Source: Pseudomonadota bacterium (lineage in GTDB: Bacteria > Pseudomonadota > Alphaproteobacteria > Rhizobiales > Xanthobacteraceae). From it: a stretch of DNA of 44,774 nt. Both the position numbers and the translations under genes were made by a program. The notes below the pieces were generated by a model that had not been told where the DNA came from, did no database searches, and saw only the letters and a program-made list of their open reading frames with translations. The stretch is taken from assembly GCA_018242205.1 (NCBI GenBank), contig JAFECJ010000035.1:1-44774 (forward strand), read 5' to 3'. Of this stretch, positions 31,395-39,723 are shown one piece after another (the first letter of the stretch is position 1; every line of letters begins with the position of its first letter).

Positions 31395-31460
31395 GACTTT
31401 TCCTCGCATTTCGGACACCCCGGGGGCGTCGATGCCGGGAATATGCCCCCTCGCCTCTCG

Positions 31461-31483
31461 TTCGATAATCCGATATTATCGAA
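31461..31483. promoter_or_regulatory. LysR-type operator between the aldo/keto reductase and LysR genes
   Basis: TTCGATAAT (31461-31469) and ATTATCGAA (31475-31483) are perfect 9-bp inverted arms with a 5-bp centre; the inner part ATAAT-N5-ATTAT satisfies the T-N11-A rule of LysR binding sites. It lies 24 bases before the regulator start and 66 bases before the reductase start. Confidence 0.75.
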
Positions 31484-31507
31484 ATGCCCTGTACGGATTT
31501 TCGAACA

Positions 31508-32410
31508 ATGGCCCCGGTCAATCTGAGCGATCTCGACGCCTTCATGGCGGTGGCCCGCGCCCGCAGTTTCCGCGGCGCGGCGGCCTTGCGTCATGTCTCG
31601 GCCTCGTCGCTGAGCGAGGCGCTCAAGCGCCTGGAGGAAGGTCTCGGCGCCCGCCTGCTCAACCGCACCACGCGCAGCGTCACGCCGACCGAGGCCGGCG
31701 AGCGCCTCATCAAGCAGCTCACCCCGGCGTTGTCCGACATTGAAGGCGCGCTCGAGAGCATCAACAGCCTCGGCGAGCGTCCGGCGGGCACCTTGCGCCT
31801 CAACGTCGCCAGCATCGTCGCCACCAGGATATTGCCACCGATCGTGACGCGCTTCCTCAAACAGTATCCGGACATTACCCTCGAGGTCACGGCCAACGAC
31901 AACTACATCGATGTCTTCGCCGAGGGTTACGATGCCGGCATCCGCTACGAGGAGCGGCTGGAGCGCGACATGATCGCGGTGCCGATCGGGCCGCGCACGC
32001 AGCGCTTCGTCGCCGTCGCCGCACCCTCTTATCTCGCCGCGCACGGCACGCCGCGCCATCCGCGCGACCTCGTCAACCATGCTTGCATCCGCCACCGCTT
32101 TCCGAGCGGGCGGTCGCCGGTCTGGGAGTTCGAACGCGACGGCAGGAGCGTGAAGGTCACGCCGCAAGGTCCAATCGCGGCATCGAATATCGAACTCGAA
32201 GTCGCGGCGGCCGTTGGCGGCCTGGGCATCTTCTATTCATTCGCGGAATTCACCGAAGACGCGATTGCCCGCGGCGATCTCGTCGAGATCCTGCCCGAGT
32301 GGACGCTACGCTTCCCCGGCCCCTATCTCTATTTCCCCAGCCGCCGTCACATGCCGGCGCCACTGCGGGCCTTCGTCGATTTCATCAAGGCGGAGCGGCA
32401 GGCGCTCTGA
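31508..32410 (+). CDS. LysR-family transcriptional regulator
   Basis: The 300-residue protein has the N-terminal LysR helix-turn-helix (residues 5-62; FMAVARARSFRGAAALRHVSASSLSEALKRLEE broken by the turn, then TRSVTPTEAGERL) and a periplasmic-binding-like effector domain (about 90-298). It resembles the CrgA/DmlR-like group that controls divergent oxidoreductase genes, here probably the aldo/keto reductase. ATG at 31508 is preferred; the earlier in-frame ATG at 31484 directly abuts the palindrome and leaves no room for a ribosome-binding site. The tag gene begins 13 bases after its stop. Confidence 0.9.
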   Translation: MAPVNLSDLDAFMAVARARSFRGAAALRHVSASSLSEALKRLEEGLGARLLNRTTRSVTPTEAGERLIKQLTPALSDIEGALESINSLGERPAGTLRLNVASIVATRILPPIVTRFLKQYPDITLEVTANDNYIDVFAEGYDAGIRYEERLERDMIAVPIGPRTQRFVAVAAPSYLAAHGTPRHPRDLVNHACIRHRFPSGRSPVWEFERDGRSVKVTPQGPIAASNIELEVAAAVGGLGIFYSFAEFTEDAIARGDLVEILPEWTLRFPGPYLYFPSRRHMPAPLRAFVDFIKAERQAL

Positions 32411-32423
32411 TAATCTCGACACC

Positions 32424-33053
32424 ATGCCGATACCGAAAACGATTCTGCATCCCGACGGGCTCAAGCGCTGCGGCTGGCCGAAAGCAGACCCGCTTTACGT
32501 CGCCTATCATGACGAGGAATGGGGCGTGCCCGAATGGGACGACCGCGCACTGTTCGAGAAGCTGTTGCTCGACGGCTTCCAGGCTGGCCTGTCTTGGATC
32601 ACCATCCTGCGCAAGCGCGACAATTTCCGCAAAGCCTTCGATGGTTTCGAAGCGGAGAAAATCGCGCGCTACACGCCGAAGAAAGTCGAAAAGCTGATGC
32701 AGGATGCCGGCATCGTGCGCAACCGTGCCAAGATCGAAGGTGCCATCCTGTCGGCACGCGGCTACCTCAAGATCATGGAGAGCGGTCCGGGCTTTTCCGC
32801 GATGCTGTGGGAGCATGTCGGCGGCAAGCCACTCGACAACAAACTGCGCGCCGGCCAGACCGCGCCGGCCGAGACGCCGACGTCGAAGGCCATGTCAAAG
32901 CAACTTATCGGCCATGGCTTCAAATTCGTCGGCCCGACCATCGTCTATGCCTTCATGCAGGCGGTCGGAATGGTCAACGACCATGAAGTGACCTGCTGGT
33001 GCCACGCCGAATGCAATAAGCTCGCGGCCAAGCCCGCCAAGAAGAAACGATGA
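32424..33053 (+). CDS. tag: DNA-3-methyladenine glycosylase I
   Basis: The 209-residue protein has the Tag signature: RCGWPKADPLYVAYHDEEWG near the N-terminus, ALFEKLLLDGFQAGLSWITIL, and the end NDHEVTCWCH. The cysteine and histidine residues at both ends make the zinc site typical of Tag. It excises 3-methyladenine from alkylated DNA. The ATG at 32424 has only a weak ribosome-binding site but fits the family start. Its stop overlaps the ATG of the HD phosphohydrolase gene in ATGA (33050-33053), so the two are translationally coupled. The C-terminal 12 residues are lysine-rich. Confidence 0.95.
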   Translation: MPIPKTILHPDGLKRCGWPKADPLYVAYHDEEWGVPEWDDRALFEKLLLDGFQAGLSWITILRKRDNFRKAFDGFEAEKIARYTPKKVEKLMQDAGIVRNRAKIEGAILSARGYLKIMESGPGFSAMLWEHVGGKPLDNKLRAGQTAPAETPTSKAMSKQLIGHGFKFVGPTIVYAFMQAVGMVNDHEVTCWCHAECNKLAAKPAKKKR

Positions 33054-33661
33054 AGAAATCCGCTACTGCAAAGTCCGCGCGGGCTTGGCAGCGCATGCTG
33101 TCCGGACGTCGACTCGATCTGCTCGACCCCTCGCCGCTCGATATCGAGCTCGAGGACATCGCGCACGGCCTCGCCCGCGTCGCCCGCTGGAACGGCCAAA
33201 CGAAGGGCACACACATCTTCTCGGTGGCGCAGCATGTGCTGCTGGTCGAGGCGCTGGCCCGCGCCCGCTCGGCCGATCTCGACGATCGCATGCGATTGGC
33301 CACCCTGCTGCACGACGCCGCCGAGTATGTCATCGGCGACATGATCTCCCCGTTCAAGGCGGTGATCGGCGACAGCTACAAGGTGGTGGAAAACCGCCTG
33401 CTCGGCGCCATCCATCTGCGCTTCGGTCTGCCCGCCAAATTGCCGGAGAGCTGGACCAAACTGATCAAGGCCGCCGACCGCAACGCCGCTTATCTGGAAT
33501 CGACTCGGCTCGCCGGCTTCGAAGAGGCCGAAGCGCGCAAGTTCTTCGGCCCCCCGCCTAAGTATTCCGCCGCCATGGAGCGCGAATATCTGACGCCCTG
33601 GCCGGCTTCGACCGCGGCCAAGCGCCTTACCGAGCGCGTGGAGAGACTGCTGCGGAATTGA
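33050..33661 (+). CDS. HD-domain phosphohydrolase (YfbR-like)
   Basis: The 203-residue protein has an HD fold with the metal ligands in SVAQHVLLVEALA, TLLHDAAEYVIGDMISPFK and KAADRNAAY. The order and the E-Y-V-I-G-D-M text match the YfbR-type 5'-deoxynucleotidase branch, enzymes that dephosphorylate deoxynucleoside monophosphates. The start overlaps the tag stop codon (ATGA), suggesting a DNA-repair or nucleotide-sanitation operon, which is inferred. The N-terminal 20 residues are basic. Confidence 0.88.
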   Translation: MKKSATAKSARAWQRMLSGRRLDLLDPSPLDIELEDIAHGLARVARWNGQTKGTHIFSVAQHVLLVEALARARSADLDDRMRLATLLHDAAEYVIGDMISPFKAVIGDSYKVVENRLLGAIHLRFGLPAKLPESWTKLIKAADRNAAYLESTRLAGFEEAEARKFFGPPPKYSAAMEREYLTPWPASTAAKRLTERVERLLRN

Positions 33662-33700
33662 GCCTTCTCAACGCCCCAGGATGAGCCTAGATAGACGTCC

Positions 33701-34207
33701 ATGATCCATGTCTGTTCGCTGGCGCGCCTCTACAAAACGGTCGACGAGACCAAGGCGCAACACATCGTCACGTTGCTGCGCCTGACCGACCGCGTCACAC
33801 GCCCAGCGCATATCGCGGCGGAAAACCATCTCATCCTGGCGGTCGACGATATCGTCGATGCCGAAGACGGCGCGACCATGCCGGCGCATGATCACGTCGT
33901 GCGCCTCATCGATTTTACGCAGCGCTGGGACCGTTTGACGCCGCTGGTGGTGCATTGCTTTGCCGGCATCAGCCGCTCGACCGCCGCCGCCTTCACCACC
34001 GCCTGCGCGCTCAACCCGCGGCGGGACGAAGCCGAGATCGCACGCGCCATCCGCGCCGCGTCGCCCACCACCTCGCCGAACAAGCGCATCGTCGCCATCG
34101 CCGACGAGATCCTCAGGCGCGACGGCCGGATGATCCGCGCCGTCGACGCGCTGGGCCGCGGCGAAGAGGCGATGGAAGGCCATCCGTTCCGGCTGGCGAT
34201 TGGCTAG
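33701..34207 (+). CDS. Protein tyrosine phosphatase-like protein
   Basis: The 168-residue cytoplasmic protein has the phosphatase P-loop VVHCFAGISRSTAAA, with the catalytic Cys86 and Arg92 in the CX5R pattern. A candidate general acid is in LAVDDIVD. It resembles the tyrosine/dual-specificity phosphatase-like proteins of alphaproteobacteria with no known target. The gene follows the HD gene by 39 bases in the same direction. The ATG at 33701 begins MIHVCSLARL, a normal family start. Confidence 0.85.
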   Translation: MIHVCSLARLYKTVDETKAQHIVTLLRLTDRVTRPAHIAAENHLILAVDDIVDAEDGATMPAHDHVVRLIDFTQRWDRLTPLVVHCFAGISRSTAAAFTTACALNPRRDEAEIARAIRAASPTTSPNKRIVAIADEILRRDGRMIRAVDALGRGEEAMEGHPFRLAIG

Positions 34208-34253
34208 CCACGCCAAACCGACTAGCCTGAAACCGCAAACGGGGGACTCTACC

Positions 34254-34730
34254 TTGCCGTCACTTCACTTCGGCGTCGTCGATCCAGCGACGCTCGCGTC
34301 ACACGACGGTCTCACGCTTCTCAAAGGCATGATCGCCGGCGAATTTCCGCAGCCGCCGATTTCGGAAGCACTCGGCTTTCGTCTGGTCGAGGCCGAGCCG
34401 ACCCGCGTCGTTTTCGAAGGCACGCCCGAACTTCGGCACTACAATCCGATCGGTGTCGTGCATGGCGGCTTCGCCGCCACGCTGCTCGATTCGGCACTCG
34501 CCTGCGCGATCCTGTCGACCATCCTCAAAGGCGAGACCTCGACCACGCTCGAACTGAAGCTGAACTTCGTGCGTCCCATTACCAAGGACACCGGACCGGT
34601 GCGCGCCGAAGGCCGGCTCATTCATCGCGGCCGCTCGGTCGCGACGTCCGAGGGCGATCTCAAAGACGCCAGCGGCAAACTCTATGCGCACGCCACGACG
34701 ACATGCATGATCATTCCGGTCAAGATCTAA
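34254..34730 (+). CDS. PaaI-family hotdog thioesterase
   Basis: The 158-residue protein has the PaaI hotdog-fold text: LGFRLVEAEPTRVVFEG, the central motif PIGVVHGGFAATLLDSALACA, and TTLELKLNFVRPI, followed by AEGRLIHRGRSVATSEGDL. It should hydrolyse an acyl-CoA thioester; the substrate is unknown. TTG at 34254 with GGGGGA eight bases upstream is the likely start. A TTG at 34200 in the same frame would overlap the phosphatase stop codon and add 18 residues. The gene is last in the rightward series and converges on the ferredoxin gene with 12 bases between stops. Confidence 0.85.
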   Translation: MPSLHFGVVDPATLASHDGLTLLKGMIAGEFPQPPISEALGFRLVEAEPTRVVFEGTPELRHYNPIGVVHGGFAATLLDSALACAILSTILKGETSTTLELKLNFVRPITKDTGPVRAEGRLIHRGRSVATSEGDLKDASGKLYAHATTTCMIIPVKI

Positions 34731-34742
34731 AAAGGCGATCGC

Positions 34743-35066
34743 TTAGCCCTGCGTCGGCGGCACGCGCACGACCATGCCTTCGAGCTGCGGCGTCAGCCGC
34801 ACGCAACAAGCCATGCGGCTCGATTTGGTTACCTCGGCTGCGACCTCGTCGAGCTTGTCCTCTTCCTCGCGACTGCGCTTCGGCAGGCGCGCCTGCCACG
34901 GCTCGTCGATATAGACATGACAGGTGCCGCAGGAGCAATTGCCGCCGCAGGCGCCGATGATGCCGTCGATTTCGCAATCGACCGCCGCCTCCATCAGCGT
35001 GATGCCGGCGTCGGCCTCGACGGGCTGGCGGTGTCCGTTACGTTCGATGAAGACGATGGTCGGCAT
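34743..35066 (-). CDS. [2Fe-2S] ferredoxin, adrenodoxin/plant-type fold
   Basis: The 107-residue protein contains the cluster motif CX5CX2C as GACGGNCSCGTCHVYI (with a further cysteine inside the X5 loop) and the fourth ligand in SSRMACCVRLT. Text around it (GITLMEAAVDCEIDGIIGACG) is typical of adrenodoxin-type ferredoxins, which pass single electrons to cytochromes P450 or dioxygenases or assist iron-sulfur assembly. No partner oxygenase or reductase is adjacent. The ATG at 35066 begins MPTIVFIERNG, the normal first strand; an upstream in-frame ATG at 35102 would add only low-complexity residues. Confidence 0.92.
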   Translation of the reverse strand: MPTIVFIERNGHRQPVEADAGITLMEAAVDCEIDGIIGACGGNCSCGTCHVYIDEPWQARLPKRSREEEDKLDEVAAEVTKSSRMACCVRLTPQLEGMVVRVPPTQG

Positions 35067-35150
35067 GAATCCGGCTCGCGCTCGGGCGCACGCGCACGGC
35101 ATCAGGCCGGCAGCGAGGCCGCCGGCATCATTGCATCGAAGCGTGTATTT

Positions 35151-35609
35151 TCAGTTGTTCTCGGCGGTAAATGAAGACCGCAGCTTGAGCGGTCCATTTT
35201 CTTCCGACACGCTGGCAGAGCGCGTCGGCCGACGGGAGAACTCGCAATAGGCAAAGCCGAGGCCGGAGATCGAACCGCGGAACGTATAATCGTCGACCTT
35301 GGTGACGCGGAAGCACGGCTCGATCGGCAGCCCCTTCAACGTGGCGCACACCGACCCGTCTTTCACATGCAGCGTGTTGGCCGGCAGCGCCGCGTAGCGC
35401 ACCTTGCCGGCGCCCTGGAACTGGATCGAGCCGACCACGGACCCGTCGGCATGGACCCGGCCGCGGCCGCGGGTGCCTTCGAAGCAGGTGTAATTGAAGG
35501 TCTTGCCGACGACGAAGTGGCGCGCCTGTTCTGCCGTCAGTTCCTCGGCCGATACCATTGACGGCAGCGCGGCCAACAGGCCGATCACGCACGCACCCAC
35601 ACGCAACAT
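35151..35609 (-). CDS. Exported conserved hypothetical protein
   Basis: The 152-residue protein has a signal peptide (MLRVGACVIGLLAALPSMVS, cleavage near SAEE), then LTAEQARHFVVGKTFNYTCF and four cysteines in the mature part that could form two disulfides. A repeated G-S-V/G-R-V strand pattern suggests a small beta barrel of the periplasm. No named family is recognised. GGAG seven bases upstream of the ATG at 35609 supports the start, though a GTG one codon earlier is possible. It is upstream of the ferredoxin gene on the same strand with an 84-base gap. Confidence 0.7.
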   Translation of the reverse strand: MLRVGACVIGLLAALPSMVSAEELTAEQARHFVVGKTFNYTCFEGTRGRGRVHADGSVVGSIQFQGAGKVRYAALPANTLHVKDGSVCATLKGLPIEPCFRVTKVDDYTFRGSISGLGFAYCEFSRRPTRSASVSEENGPLKLRSSFTAENN

Positions 35610-35715
35610 CACGGAACTCCGACTGACGCCACAAGACCAGATTAGCGCGCTTGCGCCCGCCTTAAAACACCGCTCGGATTATGCCTAACGATCGTTGGCA
35701 AATCCTGAATGGAGT

Positions 35716-36702
35716 TTACCCGATCTTGACCACGATGCGACCCCGGACCTGACCGGCGACGATGGCGGCAGCGACCTCGGGCAGATCGGAAAGGCTGATT
35801 TCCCGGGCCATCGTGGCCAATTTCTGGCGGTCGAGGTCGGTTTCCAGCCTTTTCCACGCCTCCTGGCGCCGCGGTAGCGGGCACATCACCGAGTCGACGC
35901 CCAAAAGACACACCCCGCGCAAAATGAAGGGCGCGACCGAGGCCGGCAGATCCATACCGCCCGCCAGGCCGCAGGCGGCGACCGCCCCGCCGTAGCGGAT
36001 CATCGACAACAGGTTGGCGAGCGTGGTCGAACCGACGGAATCGATGCCGCCGGCCCAGCGCTCCTTGGCCAGCGCCTTGGGCGGGCCCGAGAGCATGGCG
36101 CGCTCGACAATTTCCGAAGCGCCAAGGCTCTTGAGATAGTCCGCCTGTTCCGGGCGCCCGGTGGTGGCGCTAACCGAGAAGCCGAGCTTAGACAGGATCG
36201 CGACGGCGACGGAGCCGACGCCGCCAGCGGCGCCGGTGACCGCAATCGGACCGCTCGACGGCGTCAAGCCGTGCTTCTCCAGCGCCATGACGCATAGCAT
36301 CGCGGTATAGCCGGCGGTGCCAATCGCCATGGCCTCACGCGTCGACAAGGTCGCCGGCAGGCGCACCAGCCAGTCGCCCTTGACCCGCGCCTTCTCGGCA
36401 TAGGCGCCGAGATGCGTCTCGCCGAGCCCCCAGCCGTTGAGGATAACCTTGTCGCCCGCCTTCCAATCCGGATGGCTCGATGTTTCGACGGTACCGGCGA
36501 AGTCGATGCCGGCGATCATCGGGAAACGGCGCACCACCGGCGCCTTGCCGGTGATGGCGAGGCCGTCCTTGTAGTTGACAGTGGAATATTCGACCCGGAC
36601 GGTGACGTCGCCGTCCATCAGATTGGCTTCGTCGAAATCGGCCAGTGCCGCCTTGGTGCCGCTGTCGGCCTTCTCGATCACCATCGCCTTGAATGTCGCC
36701 AC
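35716..36702 (-). CDS. acuI: Acrylyl-CoA reductase AcuI/YhdH-type oxidoreductase
   Basis: The 328-residue MDR-superfamily enzyme matches the YhdH/AcuI group: [55 protein letters not shown], then the Rossmann-fold motif [16 protein letters not shown] for NADPH and the end RGRIVVKIG. The AcuI enzymes reduce acrylyl-CoA to propanoyl-CoA with NADPH, which detoxifies acrylate; no zinc ligands are present, as expected for this group. The ATG at 36702 begins [11 protein letters not shown]. No dmd or other acrylate genes are adjacent, so a housekeeping detoxification role is likely. The MFS gene upstream ends 69 bases away. Confidence 0.9.
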   Translation of the reverse strand: MATFKAMVIEKADSGTKAALADFDEANLMDGDVTVRVEYSTVNYKDGLAITGKAPVVRRFPMIAGIDFAGTVETSSHPDWKAGDKVILNGWGLGETHLGAYAEKARVKGDWLVRLPATLSTREAMAIGTAGYTAMLCVMALEKHGLTPSSGPIAVTGAAGGVGSVAVAILSKLGFSVSATTGRPEQADYLKSLGASEIVERAMLSGPPKALAKERWAGGIDSVGSTTLANLLSMIRYGGAVAACGLAGGMDLPASVAPFILRGVCLLGVDSVMCPLPRRQEAWKRLETDLDRQKLATMAREISLSDLPEVAAAIVAGQVRGRIVVKIG

Positions 36703-36771
36703 GTGCGCCTCGCTCGTTCCCGTGAGTCCAGGCGCAGGTTGTCGCGCGCGGCAGCCGCGCGCGCAACTGTT

Positions 36772-38019
36772 TTAGGCCGCGGCCGGAACCAGCGGCCGCT
36801 CGACCGGCTTTTCGACGATCGGCAGGTTGATGATCGCGGAGATCACACCGAAGGCGACGCCAAGCCACCACACCGGATCGTAGGTGCCGAAGTGGTCATA
36901 GGCCAGGCCGCCGAGCAGCACGCCGAGAAAGCCGCCGACTTGATGGCTGAAGAACGCGATACCGAACAGCATGGCGAGCCAGCGCGTGCCGAACATCACG
37001 GCGACCAGCGACGAAGTCGGCGGCACGGTCGACAACCACAACAGGCCGGTCACCGCGCCGAATATCAGCGTCGTCGTCGTCGACACCGGCAGCAGCACGA
37101 AGGCGGCGATCGAGGCCGCGCGGCTGAAATAGATGATCGACAGGATGTAGCGCTTCGGCATCCGCGAGCCGAGATAGCCGGAAGTGATCGAGCCGACGAT
37201 GTTGAACAGACCGATCGCCGCGACCGTCCAGCCGCCGACCTGCGCCGACAGGCCGCGGTCGAGCAGGTAGGCCGGCAGATGCACCGTGGTGAAGGCGAGC
37301 TGGAAACCGCAGGTGAAAAAGCCGAGCACCAAGAGCACGTAGCTGCGATGACCGAAGGCTTCGGCCAGCGCCTGCTTGTAGGACTGCGCCGGAACGAGCG
37401 TCGCGGCGGTGGCGGCCTCCTTCGGCGGCGCCGCCAGCACGATCGACAGCGGCAGGATGACCAGCATCAACACCGAGAACACGATGAGCGCGCCGTACCA
37501 GCCGACCGAACCGATCAGCGCGACCGCCAGCGGCGAGAACAGGAACTGACCGAACGAGCCCGCCGCGGTGCCGAGACCGAAGGCGGTCGAGCGCCATTCG
37601 TCCGGCAGCAACTTGCCGAAAGCGCCGACGACGATGGTGAATGAGCAGCCCGACAGGCCGAAGCCGATCAGCACGCCGGCCGACAAAGTGAGCGTGGTCG
37701 GCGTCGTCGAGTAGGCCATCAGGAACAGGCCGGCGGCGTAAAGCAGCGTGCCGGCGGCAAGCACGCGCGGCGCGCCGTAGCGGTCGGCGATCGCGCCGGC
37801 GAATGGTTGGCCGACACCCCACAACAGGTTCTGCACCGCCAGCGCGAAAGCGAAGACGTCGCGGCCCCAGTGGTGCAACTGCGACATCGGCGTCAGGAAG
37901 AAACCGAGCGCCGAACGCGGACCAAAGCCGAGCAGCGCGATCATGCAGCCGCAGACGATGATCACGGCGGGCGTGCGCCAGCTTGTCGAAGTCAAAGGCG
38001 CAGCGCTGGGTGAGGACAT
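36772..38019 (-). CDS. MFS transporter (OxlT/OFA-like)
   Basis: The 415-residue inner-membrane protein has twelve hydrophobic segments and the text GFGPRSALGFFLTPMSQLHHWGRDVFAFA of the oxalate/formate antiporter-like and monocarboxylate-type MFS branch, with GAIADRYGAPRVLAAG as the loop 2-3 motif and LGSRMPKRYILS as its counterpart in the second half. It probably moves a small organic anion; the substrate is not known. I chose the ATG at 38019 because GGAG lies eight bases upstream and the protein then starts at the usual place; an open frame continues to 38184 without family resemblance. The AcuI gene follows on the same strand. Confidence 0.88.
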   Translation of the reverse strand: MSSPSAAPLTSTSWRTPAVIIVCGCMIALLGFGPRSALGFFLTPMSQLHHWGRDVFAFALAVQNLLWGVGQPFAGAIADRYGAPRVLAAGTLLYAAGLFLMAYSTTPTTLTLSAGVLIGFGLSGCSFTIVVGAFGKLLPDEWRSTAFGLGTAAGSFGQFLFSPLAVALIGSVGWYGALIVFSVLMLVILPLSIVLAAPPKEAATAATLVPAQSYKQALAEAFGHRSYVLLVLGFFTCGFQLAFTTVHLPAYLLDRGLSAQVGGWTVAAIGLFNIVGSITSGYLGSRMPKRYILSIIYFSRAASIAAFVLLPVSTTTTLIFGAVTGLLWLSTVPPTSSLVAVMFGTRWLAMLFGIAFFSHQVGGFLGVLLGGLAYDHFGTYDPVWWLGVAFGVISAIINLPIVEKPVERPLVPAAA

Positions 38020-38191
38020 TCGGCCGGCTCCGTACAAAAAAGTCCGCGTCAAATTATCGCGACCAGCGAACATAGTAACGCCCCTCGCGCTGCCCAAACG
38101 AATATTCGTGATCAAAGCCATTTGCGCAGCGCATGACTGTATTTGAAATGATTGAAGAAATCGCTCCGGAACGGCGACGGACACCGATGGC

Positions 38192-39526
38192 CTAGCGTCC
38201 GGCCGAGCCGAAGACCTCGTTCAGCCTTCGGGCTTCGACGCGGGTGAATTTTGCGTCGCCCCACTTCGGCTCTTCGGCGCCATCGCCCCAGTTGCGTGGC
38301 CGGTAGAAGATGAGACCGCCCAGCTTGTCCATCTTCTTCATCTCGCCGACCCAGCCGGGATGCGCCCAATCGTCGTGATAGTGCGTCGACTTGGCGACTT
38401 CCGGCATCCACAATTTGCCGTCGAGCGAATCGCGCGCGATGCTCATGGCGCGCTCATAGGCCTCCGGCTCCTTGACGGCTTCCGACTTGCCGTCGCAGGC
38501 AAAGGTGAACTGGCAGGCCAGATGCCGGTGCTTGTTCTGATAGACGACGCCGCAAACGTCGTTGGGGTAATATGGCGAGAAGACGCGGTTGAGGACCACC
38601 TGCGCCACCGCGATCTGCGCCGTGACCGGCTCGTCGCGCGCCTCGAAGTAGATCGCGTTGGCGAGACACTTCTCGGCCTGCGTGCGCTTGGCCCCGGCCA
38701 AGGTCAGCCGTTCGGCCGGCGAACGCGGGCGCTGATCCGGTCCCGTCACCACGCCCTTCTTGGCGATGCTGGCGCCTTCGTCGATCTTGATGTCGCTGCT
38801 CGGGGGCGAGAGCGCCGACATCTTCACGTCGGGATCGCCGGACGCCACCACGACCGGCGCTTCGCCCGGCGCCCAGGGGGCAAGGCGTTCGCGCCGGCCG
38901 GCCATCGGACGGTCACCGAAGAAGACTTGGTCGGAAGTCTTGGCGCCCGGCTTCAAGACGTCGTGGCCTTGCGGCTGCGGCAACACCGTCGCCGACGGCG
39001 CCGCGGTGAATTCGTATTTGCGATAGAGCTGAAGCCGCGCGTCGCCCTGTTCGTGCGAAAGATCGAGTAGCGGCGCCTGCTCCGGCTCGAGCGCCGACAG
39101 CGCCGGCATCGGCGGCATCGGCTCACGGGCGCGCGAGATCAGCGAGTCGCGTTTGTCCTTGCGATTGACAGTCGGGAAACGCAGCGGCCCTTCGGTATCG
39201 CCCAAAGGCTGTGAGCCGAGCGAGCGCGCGATATCGTTGGGATCGAAATTGGCGAGCGCATAGACCGGCGGCGCCGGAATAGCCGTACCGATCGGACGCG
39301 GCAGGCTGAACATGGCGGCGTGAATGGTGCCGAACGGCGACGCGATCAGATGTTCGCGGGCGCGTTCGGCGACACCGGGCTGGCGCACCAGCAGCGCGCC
39401 GAGATCCTGATAACCGATGGCATTCGGCCAGATGGCGAAGGTCAGGACCACCGACGCAAGCCAGCCGAGCTTCGCCGGCGGACCGCGACGCCCCTGCGAT
39501 TTCGAACTGACCCGACGCGACGCCAC
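38192..39526 (-). CDS. SleB-type cell wall hydrolase
   Basis: The 444-residue protein has an N-terminal membrane anchor (about residues 18-38), a long Pro/Ala-rich linker, and a C-terminal Hydrolase_2 (SleB) domain: AEKCLANAIYFEARDEPVTAQIAVAQVVLNR in overlapping parts, then YPNDVCGVVYQNKHRHLACQFTFACDG, with the conserved glutamate in YFEARDE as likely catalytic acid. It should cleave peptidoglycan as a lytic glycosidase in the periplasm during wall growth or division. The start is GTG at 39526, which gives a basic N-terminus in front of the anchor. It is divergent from the chemoreceptor gene. Confidence 0.9.
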   Translation of the reverse strand: MASRRVSSKSQGRRGPPAKLGWLASVVLTFAIWPNAIGYQDLGALLVRQPGVAERAREHLIASPFGTIHAAMFSLPRPIGTAIPAPPVYALANFDPNDIARSLGSQPLGDTEGPLRFPTVNRKDKRDSLISRAREPMPPMPALSALEPEQAPLLDLSHEQGDARLQLYRKYEFTAAPSATVLPQPQGHDVLKPGAKTSDQVFFGDRPMAGRRERLAPWAPGEAPVVVASGDPDVKMSALSPPSSDIKIDEGASIAKKGVVTGPDQRPRSPAERLTLAGAKRTQAEKCLANAIYFEARDEPVTAQIAVAQVVLNRVFSPYYPNDVCGVVYQNKHRHLACQFTFACDGKSEAVKEPEAYERAMSIARDSLDGKLWMPEVAKSTHYHDDWAHPGWVGEMKKMDKLGGLIFYRPRNWGDGAEEPKWGDAKFTRVEARRLNEVFGSAGR

Positions 39527-39723
39527 GCAACAACCCCGATCCCGGTTACCGACCGCGACCGGGAGAATGCGTCAGGTTTCGTTATTGCCCGGTTAACCTT
39601 GAGCGGGCGTTAACGTGCGGAACCGCAGCGCCGCTGCCGCGGACCGCGCACTCAAGAAAAAATTAACCTTATGGCAATCGGCGGCCGCCAGAATGTCCGG
39701 TACTCCGATCTCCGCAGGATCCC

